A stretch of DNA of 64,000 nt from Niebla homalea. Lineage: Eukaryota > Ascomycota > Lecanoromycetes > Lecanorales > Ramalinaceae. Positions within the stretch are counted from its first letter, which is position 1. Each line of letters begins with the position of its first letter. The stretch covers positions 186,001 to 250,000 of the forward strand of contig JAHGAU010000025.1 of the NCBI GenBank assembly GCA_019925105.1. Direction: 5' to 3'. A program made the translations under genes and the position numbers. Below, piece by piece: positions 39,400 to 49,890 of this stretch. A model generated the notes under the pieces. It worked only from the letters and a program-made list of their open reading frames with translations. It had not been told where the DNA came from and did not search any database.

Positions 39400-39715
39400 T
39401 TAAAACCTATGTACCACCCATTTCACCGAAACTTTTAATGTATCCGGTTAAAGGTTTGAAAGTATTATTACCGCTATTTATAGCCTTAATTTCGGCCCAA
39501 AACGGACTGTTATGGGTAGTGCAGTAACAAAAAGGGTAATGCGCAGTTGGAATTGTGACGTGGTAGGGCTGAGGGGCCGGTTTGTTGACATTTTGACACC
39601 CTGACCCTCACCTACCAGTCAAAACACCTACCAGTCAAAACACCTACATATCAAAACACCTATTACTCAAACCACCTACTACTTAAACCACCTACTACCT
39701 ATATGACGAGATGCT
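39400..39715 (-). repeat. Terminal block T1 of the array arms
   Basis: Low-RIP block containing tgacgtggtagggctgaggg, gccggtttgttgacatttt and a 15-16-bp tandem run of cacctaccagtcaaaa units. The reverse complement recurs at 45725-46075 (T2) and 49535-49890 (T3), always at the outer end of a tandem-repeat arm. T1 faces the opposite way to T2 and T3. Confidence 0.8.
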
Positions 39716-39773
39716 TGACAGCTGTATGCTCCCATAGCTACCACTTAGAAACAGTGCGATTGCGACGGAGAAT

Positions 39774-39775
39774 TA
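39774..39775. repeat. TA target duplication of the Tc1-type element, left
   Basis: TA directly outside the left TIR, with the partner TA at 41203-41204. Such dinucleotide duplication is the Tc1/mariner signature. Confidence 0.85.
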
Positions 39776-41202
39776 GCGCGAGCAAAATCGGTATCGTTTC
39801 CTTGGCATTTGCGACTCCACCCCGACCCCGTAAAATTTACATGCAAATCGATGAATCCTTAATATTTCCAATCCAATCATTAATAAATCGTTGCTATTAA
39901 AGCTATTATATGTTATACCGGTAATAAATACGGTATTATAGCTGATATACGGGTTCCAGAGCCATTTTCCCTTCAGCTCCACCCCTTCAGCTCCACTCCT
40001 TCAGCTCCACCCCTTTAACTCCTCTACCTCCGCTCTTCCCTTAAGCTCCTTATTATTATGGCCCTTCCCCTCAATTGAGAAGCTTAATCTACGGGTAATA
40101 AGCTCCTGCGGAATCATTAGAAACCTAAAGCCGTTATATAATGCGTTAAATACTTTATTCATACGGCTTAAAGATAAAAAAAGAATTTATAAGTATATAG
40201 ATATATTAATTTACTTTATTTCTTAAGGGTTAACCGTTTAAAAAAGGCCTATATAGCGGCCAAGAAGAGCTTAATAGAGTACTCCCGGTAATACCTTTAG
40301 AAGTACCAGGATAAGCTGGCTGAATTCCTTAATAAAGAATGGGGTATAGAGGTATTACGGTTTATTATAGGCCGGATCCTTAAAAAGGCGGGCATTAATT
40401 ATAAGTATAGGTAAAGACTAAACCCTTAAAGTTAAGCTTTAAAAGACGGATAATAAACCGAGATGTTAACTTATACTGTAAAGTAACTTATCTTTATAAA
40501 TAAGTCATCCTTTAAGATAATAAGTTATTAGCGATTTATGGTATATAGCCCAATTAACGATCCAACTCGATTTTAAGACGATATAGACCGTAATAATAAC
40601 TAATTTATACTCCCAGTATATATTATGAATAACTATTTACCTTATACCGGCGTACGTAAAGGTTATTATAATTTTAAAGCATTCTTAAAGTAACTTAAGA
40701 ATAAATTATTACCCTATTATAATCGATTCTTAGGTCTTAATAGCGTTATTTATTTAAATAATATTAATATATATTATAATCCGGTAATAAAAGAAATAAT
40801 TTAAGCGGCGGGCTTTAAGAGCCGCTATTTACCCTTTTACTTACCGGACTTTAACCTTATTAAGCTTACCTTCAGCGTGCTTAAGGCCTAAATAAGACGT
40901 TATTACCGTGGACTCCGGGAACAGTTTCAAGGTCAATTTAAGCTTTTCTTAAGGTATACGTTAGAAGTAAGTAAGTGTAATCGGTTTACAAAGGAGTACT
41001 TCCGCTATAATGTAAGTAAATATATATTTAACGGTAACTATAAGGCTTGTTAAAGGGAACTCGAGCTGTATGTGAACCAGATTAACTAGGTAAACAATAA
41101 AATAGCTTATAAAAGTTGAGGATTTATCGATTTGCATATAAATTTTACGGGGTCGGGGTGGAGTCGCAAATGCCAAGGAAACGACACCGATTTTGCTCGC
41201 GC
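39776..41202 (+). mobile_element. Tc1-type DNA transposon (1427 bp), RIP-inactivated
   Basis: Two inverted repeats of 83 bp (39776-39858 and 41120-41202) that agree at 80 of 83 positions and start GCGCGAGCAAAATCGG. TA duplications flank it, and it encodes a DD34E transposase on the plus strand. It sits inside a tandem-repeat unit of the left array arm: the flanks gcgattgcgacggaga and gttgaaaggtaagcgag join into a normal unit when it is removed. The TIRs have kept CA/TG dinucleotides whereas the transposase body is heavily RIP-mutated. Short minus-strand reading frames at the two ends are TIR artefacts. Confidence 0.92.
40058..41089 (+). pseudogene. Tc1/mariner-type (DD34E) transposase, catalytic triad mutated to N-N-K
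   Basis: An in-frame ATG at 40058 begins MALPLN. An N-terminal helix-turn-helix region includes LAEFLNKEWGIEVLRF followed by GRILKKAGINYKYR. The DDE domain is unmistakable: LIFINKSSF (family F-x-DES) at 40487-40513, NSVIYLNNINIY (family V-x-x-DNA-x-x-H) at about 40739-40774, YLPFYLPDFNLIKLTFSVLKA (20 of these residues match family YLPPYSPDFNPIE) ending near 40890. There are exactly 34 residues between the second and third catalytic positions. All three acidic residues are lost by G-to-A change: Asn (40499-40501), Asn (40757-40759), Lys (40862-40864). Stops occur throughout; the probable end is the TAG at 41087-41089. Confidence 0.92.
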
Positions 41203-41204
41203 TA
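41203..41204. repeat. TA target duplication of the Tc1-type element, right
   Basis: TA directly after the right TIR end GCTCGCGC. Confidence 0.85.
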
Positions 41205-42770
41205 AAAGTTGAAAGGTAAGCGAGACCTCCCTACGTATAACGAGCTGCCTAATACGCGTATGCCCCTATTATAATAAGCTTAAAAAGAACGCGATTACGA
41301 CGGAGAAGTCGAAGGGTAAGCGAGCCCTCCTTACGTATAATAAGCTACTTAATACGCGTATACCTTTATTATAATAAGCTTAAAAATACTATAAATTAAA
41401 CGGAAAAGCTAAAAATTAAGTAAGGCCTTTTACGTATAACGAGCTGCCTAATACGTATATGCCTTTATTATAATAAGCTTAAAAATACTATAAATTAAAT
41501 AGAGAAGTTAAGGGATAAATAAGACCTTTTTGGAGCTATACGTATAACGAGATATTTGATACGCATATGCCTTTACTATAATAAGCCTAAAAATACTATA
41601 AATTAAACGGAGAAACTAAGGGGTAAGCAAAACCTCCTACGTATAACGAGCTGCCTGACACGCGTATGCCCTTATTATAATAGGCTCAAAAACATTATAA
41701 ATACGACGGAGAAATCGAAGGATAAGCAAAACCTCCCTTAAAGCTATACGCATAACGAGATGCCTGACACCCGCATACCCCTACTATAACAGGTCAAAAA
41801 CACTATAAATTGGACGGAGAACCTGGGGGGTAAGCAAGGCCTCCCTGTACCGGACGAGCTGCCTGATACGCGTATACCCCTACCACAACAGGCTCAAAAA
41901 CACTATAACTTAGACGGAGAACCTAAGAGGTAAGCAAGGCCTCCCTATACCGGACGAGCTGCCTGACACGCGCATGCCCCAACTACGACAGGCCAAAAAG
42001 ACCGCAATTCGATCGGAGAAGTTGCGAGGTGAGCATAAATCCCTCAGCAAACCCTTCAGCAAGCCCTTTTGCAAGCCCTTTTGCAAGCCCTTTGCAAGCC
42101 CTTTTGCAAGCCCTTGTGCAAGCCCTTTTGCGCACCTACCTGACGAGACGCCTGACCCTCATATCCTCCCATTGCGACAGGCTAAAAAGACCGCGATTGC
42201 AACGGAGACCTCCCTTTTAAGGCAGGGCCTTTATCACTCACCCCCTGCACTTGAAGCGATGCCCGGCTCTTATATTCTCCTATTACGACAGGCCAAAAAG
42301 ACTGCGATAGTAACGGAGATATCACCTTTAAAGCAGGGCTTTTACCGCTTACCCCCTGTATTTAAAGCGATGCCCGGCCTTTATATTCTCCCATTATAAC
42401 GGGCCAAAAAGACCGCGATTGCAACGGAAATATTACTTTTGAGGCAAGGTTTTCACCGCTTACCTTTTATATTTAAAGCGATGCCCGGCCCTTATACTCT
42501 TTTATTGCGATAGGTTAAAAAGACCGCGATTACAACGGAGATATCACCTTTAAAATAGGGCCTTCACCGCTTACCCTTTATTTGAAGCGATGCCCGGCCT
42601 TTATACTCTCCTTTTGCGACAGGCCAAAAAGACCGCGATTATAACGGAGACCCTAATTACTAAGTAACGGCTCTATATAGCTAAAGTAATACCCGGTCCT
42701 CGTATTCTCCTATTGTTATTACTAGAAATAACCGTATTTATAACGGAGACCCTGACTGCTAAACAAATAC
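41205..42770 (+). repeat. Tandem array A (left arm), units of about 99-111 bp
   Basis: Units share the order cgacggagaa, gtaagcaagacctcc, tacgtataacgagctgcct, acgcgtatgccc, attataataggct, aaaa. The cgg anchor recurs at 41301, 41401, 41608, 41707, 41815, 41915 and 42014, and inner units repeat at exactly 111 bp (42182, 42293, 42404). One unit to the left (39700-39773) was separated by the Tc1 insertion. RIP is patchy, and units at 41700-42400 are nearly clean. A 141-codon open frame at 41974-42399 reads through several units (LRQAKKTAI repeated), but stops in other units argue against a working gene. Confidence 0.85.
42045..42131 (+). repeat. 12-bp minisatellite AAGCCCTTTTGC in array A
   Basis: About seven units, with minor variants at each end. 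The inverted counterpart lies at 44269-44388. Confidence 0.9.
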
Positions 42771-42812
42771 TCTACAAACCGAAGAGTATTTCGGTGGTGT
42801 CCCGACCTCGTA
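42771..42812 (-). repeat. Inner block I1 with hairpin
   Basis: Reads accgaagagtatttcggt, a stem of 6 bp with a 6-nt loop, then ggtgtcccgacctcgta. Exact or near-exact copies occur at 43790-43830 (inverted) and 52057-52098. In all three the similarity stops at the same base, after cctcgta, so this is an element end. Confidence 0.8.
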
Positions 42813-43789
42813 ATTTTTATTTTTATATTATAATTATATTATCCGTAATTAAGAAATTAATATTTTTAATTATTAAAATTTATATTAAATATAAAAAAAA
42901 CAAAAATTAAACTTATTAACGTTATTAACATTATAAATAAACGAATAATAATATTAATAAACTTTTTATAATAATATATAATATAAAAACTATTATAATT
43001 ATAATTTATTTTTTATTTAAATTTTCTAAAGATAATTATAATTTTAAAAACATAGATTATTTAAATAATTCTATAATAATTTACGAAAAGGATTATTATG
43101 AACGTATTAAAATTATTTAAATATTATATTAAAAATTTATTTTAATTAACGTTTATAATTCGTTAAAAAGTTATTTATGTAATTTTTTTAATAAAACTTA
43201 AATTACTTTAAACCCCGTAATTTTATATTTTAATTATATAATTTATATAATTAATTTTTATACTTTATATATAATATGATAATCGTTATTTATATTATTA
43301 ATATTATATTATCGTTATTATATTATAAATATTTATTTTTCATAATAAAAAGCGAAAGCATCTTACGAATAATCGATAAGTTTATTAAAAAAATCGATTT
43401 ATATTATTAAAAATATATATATTTAAAAGTAACCCGTATAATATTCGAAAAAGAAATTAAAAATACGCGTAAGCTTATTTATATCGATTGAATATTATTA
43501 TAAAGTTTATAATTAAATAAGATAACTAAGTACGTATAACGACGTATTTATAATCATATAATAACTATTATTATTATTCAGAAAAATTATTATATATATC
43601 ATATAAAATATATAATTAATGAATGACTATTTATATAATAAAAACTATATAAATATATATTAAATATGCGAAGTTTTATACCTTTATATTATATTTAATA
43701 TAATATTTATATCTTAATTCTCTAACATTATTTATAAAATTAATATATATATTTTTTTTAATATATTCCGTATTAAGACTTTAATATAT
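42813..43789. other. 977-bp AT-rich spacer between the inverted arms
   Basis: AT-rich DNA between the two inner blocks. No coding motif seen. The two ends of the spacer are not similar to each other, so similarity between arms really ends at the inner blocks. Confidence 0.6.
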
Positions 43790-43830
43790 ACGAGGTCGGG
43801 ACACTACCGAAATACTCTTCGGTTTGTGGA
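43790..43830 (+). repeat. Inner block I2 with hairpin
   Basis: acgaggtcgggacactacc followed by the hairpin accgaaatactcttcggt. Inverted copy of I1. Confidence 0.8.
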
Positions 43831-45724
43831 GTATTTATTTAGTAGTTAGGGTCTCCGTTGTAAATACGGTTATTTCTGGTGGTAATAATAGGAGAATGCG
43901 AGGACCGGGTATCTTTTCAAGTATAGGGGGTAAGTAATAAAGGCTTTGTTTTAAAAGCGAGGTTTCTAGGGCAATTACGGTCCTCTTGGCCTATCGCAAT
44001 AGGAGAATATAAGAGCCGGGTATCGCTTTAAATATAGGGGGTAAGCGGTAAAAGCCGTGCCTTAAAAGTGAGGTCTTTATTATAATTACGGTCTTTTTGG
44101 TTTATCGTAATAGGAGAATATAAGAGCCGAGTATCGCTTTAAGTATAGGGGGTAAGCGGTAAAGGGTCTACCTTAAAAGCGAGGTCTCCGTTATAATTAC
44201 GGTCTTTTTACCCTATCGCAATGGGAGGATATGAGGGTCAGGCGTCTCGTTAGGTAGGTGCGCAAAAAGGCTTGCAAATGGGCTTGTAAAGGGCTTGTAA
44301 AAGGGCTTGCAAAAGGGCTTGCAAAAGGGCTTGCAAAAGGGCTTGCAAAAGGGCTTGCAAAAGGGCTTGCAAAAGGGCTTGCTGAGGGATTCGTGCTTAC
44401 CTCGCCGTTTCTCCGATCGAATTACGGTCTTTTTGGCCTATCGCAATAGGAGGATATAAGAGTCGGGCATCGCTTTAAATACAGGGGGTAAATAATAAAG
44501 GCCCTGCTTTAAAAGGGATATCTCCGTTGTAATCGCGGTCTTTTTAGTTTATCGTAATTAGGGCATACGCGTATTAAGTAGCTTATCCGGTATAGGGAAA
44601 CCTTATTTACCTTTTAAGTTTTCCGTCGTAATTATGTTGTTTTTAAGTTTATTATAATAGGGGCATACGCGTATTAAATAGCTCGCCCGGTATAAGGAGG
44701 TTTTATTTATTTTTTACCTTCGTTAAATATAGGAAACCTTATTTACCCCTTAGGTTCTCCGTTATAATCATATTGTTTTTAAGTTTATTATAATAAAGGT
44801 ATACGCGTATTAAATAGCTCGTCCGGTATAAGGAGGCCTTATTTACCCCTTAGGTTTTCCGTCGCAATTATACTATTTTTAAGCCTATTATAATAAAAAC
44901 ATACGAGTATTAGGTAGCTCGTCCGGTATAAGGAGGCCTTATTTACCCCTTAGCTTTTCCGTCCAATTTATATTATTTTTAAGTTTATTATAATAGGGGT
45001 ATACGCGTATTAAGTAGCTCGTCCGGTATAAAAAGGTTTTACTTATTTTTCAGGTTTTCTATCGTAATTATATTATTTTTAAGTTTATTATCATAAAGGT
45101 ATACGCGTATAAGGTAGCTCGTCCGGTATAAACAGGCCTTACTTACCCCTTAAATTCTCCGTCGTAATTACACTATTTTTAAGCTTATTATAATAGGGGT
45201 ATACGCGTATTAGGTAGCTCGTCCGGTATAGGGAAACCTTATTTACCCTTTAGCTTCTCCGTTTAATTTATAATATTTTTAAGTTTATTATAATAGGGAT
45301 ATACGCGTATTAAACAGCTCGTTATACGTAAGAGGCCTTACTTACCCTTTAGTTTCTCCGTTTAATTTATAATGTTTTTAAGCTTATTATAATAAAAGCA
45401 TATACGTATTAAATAACTCATTATATATAAGAGGTTTTACTTATTTTTTAGCTTCTCCGTCTAATTTATAGTATTTTTAAGCTTATTATGGTAAAGGCAT
45501 ATACGTATTAGGTAGCTCGTTATACGTAGGGAGGTCTTATTTACTCTTCGACTTCTCTATCGTAATCGTATTATTTCTAAATAATAGCTATAAAAGTATA
45601 TAGTTATTAAATATCTCCTTATACGTATAGCTCTAAAGGAGGTTTTATTCACCCTTCGATTTCCCCGTCGTAATCGCACTATTTCTAGGTAATAGCTATG
45701 GGAGCACGTGGGTATCGGGTATCT
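43831..45724 (-). repeat. Tandem array B (right arm), inverted relative to array A
   Basis: Same unit family as array A, read on the opposite strand. Inner units are near 99 bp (anchor at 44758 and 44857); outer ones are up to about 108 bp. About 18 units are visible. Inner units are less AT-rich; outer ones carry many C-to-T changes. Confidence 0.85.
44269..44388 (-). repeat. 12-bp minisatellite GGGCTTGCAAAA in array B
   Basis: About ten units. It is the inverted equivalent of 42045-42131, with a higher copy number. Confidence 0.9.
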
Positions 45725-46075
45725 CGTTATATAGGTAGTAGGTGGTTTGAATAGTAGGTATTTTAACTGGTAAATATTTTGACTGGTAGGTGAGGGTCAG
45801 GGTATCAAAATGTTAACAAACCGGCCCCTCAGCCCTACCACGTCGTAATCCAGCTGTACAAACCACCCTTTTGGTAAAGTCATTATTATTTATTATTCGG
45901 TTTTGTCTGAAATTTGAGAAGTAGATTGAGATAGTAATATTATAAACTTTATACCGTAAATACTAACCGAAAAAAAGGTGAATCGCTAGATATACGTAAA
46001 TGTTTTTTATTTTTAAGAATGCGAGAATTTCTGAAGTTCGTAATTTTCCTTACGTGATGCGTCCTTCCTGTTTGG
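45725..46075 (+). repeat. Terminal block T2
   Basis: Contains ggtaggtgagggtcagggt, caaaccggcccctcagccct and accacgtcgtaatcc, then about 200 bp (attataaactttataccgt, gatatacgtaaat, cgtgatg) shared with T3. Similarity to T3 fades near gtttggg at about 46072, which probably marks the outer end. Confidence 0.8.
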
Positions 46076-46108
46076 GACTCTTGGCAACTACGAAATTAAA
46101 GAGAGAAG

Positions 46109-46259
46109 ATATTATATTAACGGTATTACCGGATATAACGGATATACGTTATTTTTTATTCTAGTATTTATATAAATATCTTACTATTTTATATTTAGAT
46201 AAATTATTATTTATATATATATCATATTTATATTATATTATATCTTAAGTATTTTATTA
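46109..46259. repeat. 150-bp direct repeat, left copy
   Basis: Starts atattatattaacggtatta. It matches 47462-47612 over its whole length with RIP-type differences. Possibly the LTR of a small 1.5-kb element or a solo duplicated segment. Confidence 0.6.
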
Positions 46260-47461
46260 ATCTAATAATAATAACTTAAAATTGTATTTATTATTGAAAA
46301 TCGCGAGGTAAAATATTATTATAAAAGATTAATAAATTTTAAAAAAAGGTGAATACGATAAATAATAATAATATTTTAAACGAGTTATTATCTTTTAATA
46401 TATCTAATTATTAAATATTTAAAAAAGCGATAAATTACCGCTTTTTTAACTAAATAAAACGTCGATATTATAATAATAATAATTATTTTTAACGATAAAT
46501 AATTTAAACGGTTTTTCAATATATTTATATTCAAAATTTTATTAAAACCCATAAAAATAACGCGGATCGTTAAATTTTTATTTTATTTTTATAACGTTTT
46601 TGTTTTTATTTTTTAGTTTATTAATATGAATCCGATATATATTTCTAAATATTTTTAATACGAAATTAAATATTAATACGAAGATTAATTATATTACGTT
46701 GAAAGATTCGGAATAATTATAAATACGTAATATTAAATCGATATATTCGAAATAAAATCAAATTAAATAATAAGTAAAACTTTTATATTATTATAATAAA
46801 AATAAAAAAAATACGATATAAAATATAATACTTAAAAGCCCTTAATATCTTTATATTTAAATCTTTAGTAAGTTAATATATAAATATTTAAGTTATATAT
46901 TCTTATATTTAAATTTATATTTAAGAAAATTAAATAAAAAATAGATTATAAATATAACGGCTTTTTTATTATACGTTATCGTAAAAGATCTTTTTTATTA
47001 ATTTTAATATTATTATATTTATAATATTTTTTTAAATAAATTATTTAATTTAACTTTAATATTAAGGTATAAAAATTTTTACTTCCTATATTATTAGAAT
47101 AATTTACGGTTATCGGGCTTTGTTTTCTTTTTATTTATTATTTTTTTTAAAAACCCGACCCGGTTGATTTTCGGAAATTATAATAATTAACTCCTATTAA
47201 TATATTTAGTTTTTAAAAAATTATAATAATTTCCCGGATTCGGTTCCGACTTTTTTATATACGGTTTTTTTCGGTTTTCTCTTTATTATTATTTATAATT
47301 ATTTTTTAATGATTATTTTATATTTTTTATTTGATTTTATTTTCGGAACTCTTTTAACGTTATTTTTACGTCCTAGGTTATAATATTTATTATTTTTATT
47401 AAATTATTTTTAAAATAAAAGTATTTTTTATTAATAAGAAACTACTAAAATCTTAATGTAT
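46260..47461. other. 1.2-kb RIP-altered stretch between the 150-bp direct repeats
   Basis: AT-rich with many CpG. I find no reverse transcriptase or other domain, and 1.2 kb is too short for a full pol. If the repeats are LTRs this would be the inside of a TRIM-like non-autonomous element. Confidence 0.35.
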
Positions 47462-47612
47462 ATATTATATTAACGGTATTACCGGATATACCGGATATAT
47501 ATTATTTTTTATCTTAGTATTTATATAAATATTTTATTATTTTTTATTTAAATAAATTATTATTTATATATATATTGTATTTATATTTTATTATGTATTA
47601 AGTATTTTATTA
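47462..47612. repeat. 150-bp direct repeat, right copy
   Basis: Partner of 46109-46259 in the same orientation. I could not find a target duplication outside the pair. Confidence 0.6.
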
Positions 47613-47639
47613 TTCCGCGGATATTTTAATAATTAACAA

Positions 47640-49534
47640 GTTCTTGCCTTTTTCGCCGTAGCGAAAATTGAGTAAAAATAAGGCATGGTAAAAAGGTAGG
47701 TAAAGGGCTTGGTAAAGGGCTTGGTAAAGGGCTTGGTAAAGGACTTGGCAAAGGGCTTGGTAAAGGGCTTGGTAAAGGGCTTGGTAAAGGGCTTGGTAAA
47801 GGGCTTGCCGGGGGTGAGGGTAAGGGTGCAGGTGAGGGTGCAGGTAAGGGGCCCTGCTCACCTCTTAGGTTCTCCGTTATAAATATGGTTATTTCTAATA
47901 ATAGCAATAAGAGCATACGCGGACCGGGTATCGGTTCAGCTATATAAAGTAAATTACTTAGTAATTAGGGTCCCCGTTATAAATACGGTTTTACTTACCT
48001 CTCGATTTCCCCGTTATGATTACGGTATTTATAAATAATAATTATAAGAATATATAGATATTAGGTATTTCGTTATACGTAGGGAAAGCTTACTTATTTT
48101 TTGACTTCCCGGTTATAATTATAGTATTTCTAAATAATAATTATAGGAATATACGGGTATTAGGTATCTCGTTATACGTAGGGAGGGCTTGTTTAGTTTT
48201 CGACTTCCCCGTCGTAATTACGGTATTTCTAGGTAATAGTTATAGGAGTATACGGGTATTAAATATCTCGTTATACGTAGCGAGGTCTTATTTACCCTTT
48301 AATTTCCCCGTTATAATTACGCTATTTCTAAGTAATAACTATAGGAGTATACGGGTATCGGGGTTTTCGTTATACGTAGGGAAATCTTGCTTACCCTTCG
48401 ATTTCTTTATTATAATTACGGTATTTTTAAGTAATAATTATAAGAATATATAAATATTAAATATTTCGTTATACGTAGGGAGGTCTTATTTATCCTTTAA
48501 TTTCTCCGTCGTAATCGCGGTATTTATAAGTTATAGCTATAAAAGCATATAGTTATTGAGTATTTCGCTATACGTATAGCTTTAAAAAAATCTTACTTAA
48601 GGCCCGGGTTCTCCGTCGTAATAGCGGTATTTATAGGTAATAACTATAGGAGTATATAACTATTAGGTATCTTGTTATACGTAGGGAGGTCTTGCTTATT
48701 TTTTGATTTCCCCGTCGCAATAGCGGTATTTATAAATGGTAACTATAAGAGTATATAGTTATCAGGTATCTCGTTATATTTATAGCTCCAAAGAAGGTCT
48801 TACTTACCCTTCGATTTCCCCATCGTAATCGCGCTATTTCTAAGTGGTAATTATAAGAGTATATAGCTATTAGGTATCTCGTTATACGTATAGCTTTAAA
48901 AGAGGTTTTTCTTACCTTTTGACTTCTCCGTCGTAATAGCGGTATTTATAAGTAATAGTTATAGGAGTATATAGTTGTTAGGCATTTCGTTATACTTATA
49001 GCTTTAAAGGAGGTTTTACTTACCCTTCGATTTCCCCGTTATAATCGCGTTGTTTATAAGTGGTAGCTATAGGGAAATATAAATATCAGGCATCTCGTTA
49101 TATTTATAGCTCTAGAGGAGGTCTTACTTACCTTTCGATTTCCCCGTCGTAATCGCGCTATTTCTGGGTAATAGCTATGGGAGTATATAAGTGTTAGGTA
49201 TCTCGTTATACGTATAGCTCCAAAGGAGGTTTTGTTTACCCTTTCACTTCTCCGTCGCAATAACGGTATTTATAAGTGGTAACTATGGGAATATATAGCT
49301 ATTAAGTATTTCGTTATATTTATAGCTTTAAAGGAGGTCTTGCTTACCCTTCGATTTCCCCGTTATAATCGCGCTGTTTCTGGGTGGTAACTATAGGAGC
49401 ATATAGGTGTTAGGTATCTCGTTATACGCATAGCTCCAAAAGTGGTCTTGCTTAAGGCCCGGGTTCTCCGTCGCAATAGCGGTGTTTCTGGGTGGTAGTT
49501 ATGGGAGTATACAGCTATTAGGCATCTCGTTATA
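47640..49534 (-). repeat. Tandem array C, third arm
   Basis: Same family and direction as array B. Outer units repeat at 108 bp (anchor cgatttcc at 49028 and 49136). The inner end lacks the I block and instead begins with a 12-bp minisatellite and ggtgagggtgcaggt repeats. The frame on the minus strand gives a 36-residue repeat (ITRYLTLIYSHSYY, then IARLRRGNRKVSKTS) for two units (49054-49260), but most units are broken, so no gene is called. Confidence 0.8.
47698..47808 (-). repeat. 12-bp minisatellite GGGCTTGGTAAA in array C
   Basis: About nine units. A variant of the GGGCTTGCAAAA repeat in arrays A and B. Long proline/leucine or tyrosine-rich open frames across it are repeat artefacts. Confidence 0.9.
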
Positions 49535-49890
49535 TAGGTAATAGGTGGTTTATATAGTAGGTATTTTAACTGGTAGGTGTTTTAACTGGTAGGTAAGGGT
49601 CAGGGTGTCAAAATGTTAACAAACCGGCCCCTCAGCCCTACCACGTCGCAATCCTAATAGCTATATAAACCACCCTTTTAATAAGGGTATTACCAAGAAC
49701 CACTCGATTTTGTCTAAGATTTTAGCTATGGATTGCGATAGTATTATTATAAACTTTATACCGTAAATACTAACGGAAAAATATAGTGGATCGCTGGATA
49801 TACGTAAATATTTTTTATTTTTGAGAATTCATAATTTTGGTGTACCTCACGTGATAATAAGTTACCTATTTGGGGATTTAATGGAATTTC
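49535..49890 (+). repeat. Terminal block T3
   Basis: Same order of words as T2: ggtaagggtcagggtgtca, aaccggcccctcagcccta, accacgtcgcaatcc, attataaactttataccgt, gatatacgtaaat, cacgtgat, ctatttgggg. Confidence 0.8.

Noticed and set aside
39703..41176. Short frames containing FATPPRPRKIYMQID at both ends of the Tc1 element
   Set aside because: They translate the 83-bp terminal inverted repeats, hence the same peptide at both ends.
41974..42399. 141-aa open frame with Ser-Lys-Pro-Phe and LRQAKKTAI repeats
   Set aside because: It follows the tandem array and minisatellite and breaks in neighbouring units; not called as a gene.
47610..47916. Pro-Leu-Pro-Ser and Tyr-Gln-Ala-Leu repeat frames
   Set aside because: Both translate the same 12-bp minisatellite in two frames.
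41205..49534. Regular repeats considered as a CRISPR array
   Set aside because: Units are contiguous about 100-bp tandem repeats without short repeat/unique spacer alternation, and the context is a eukaryotic transposon block.
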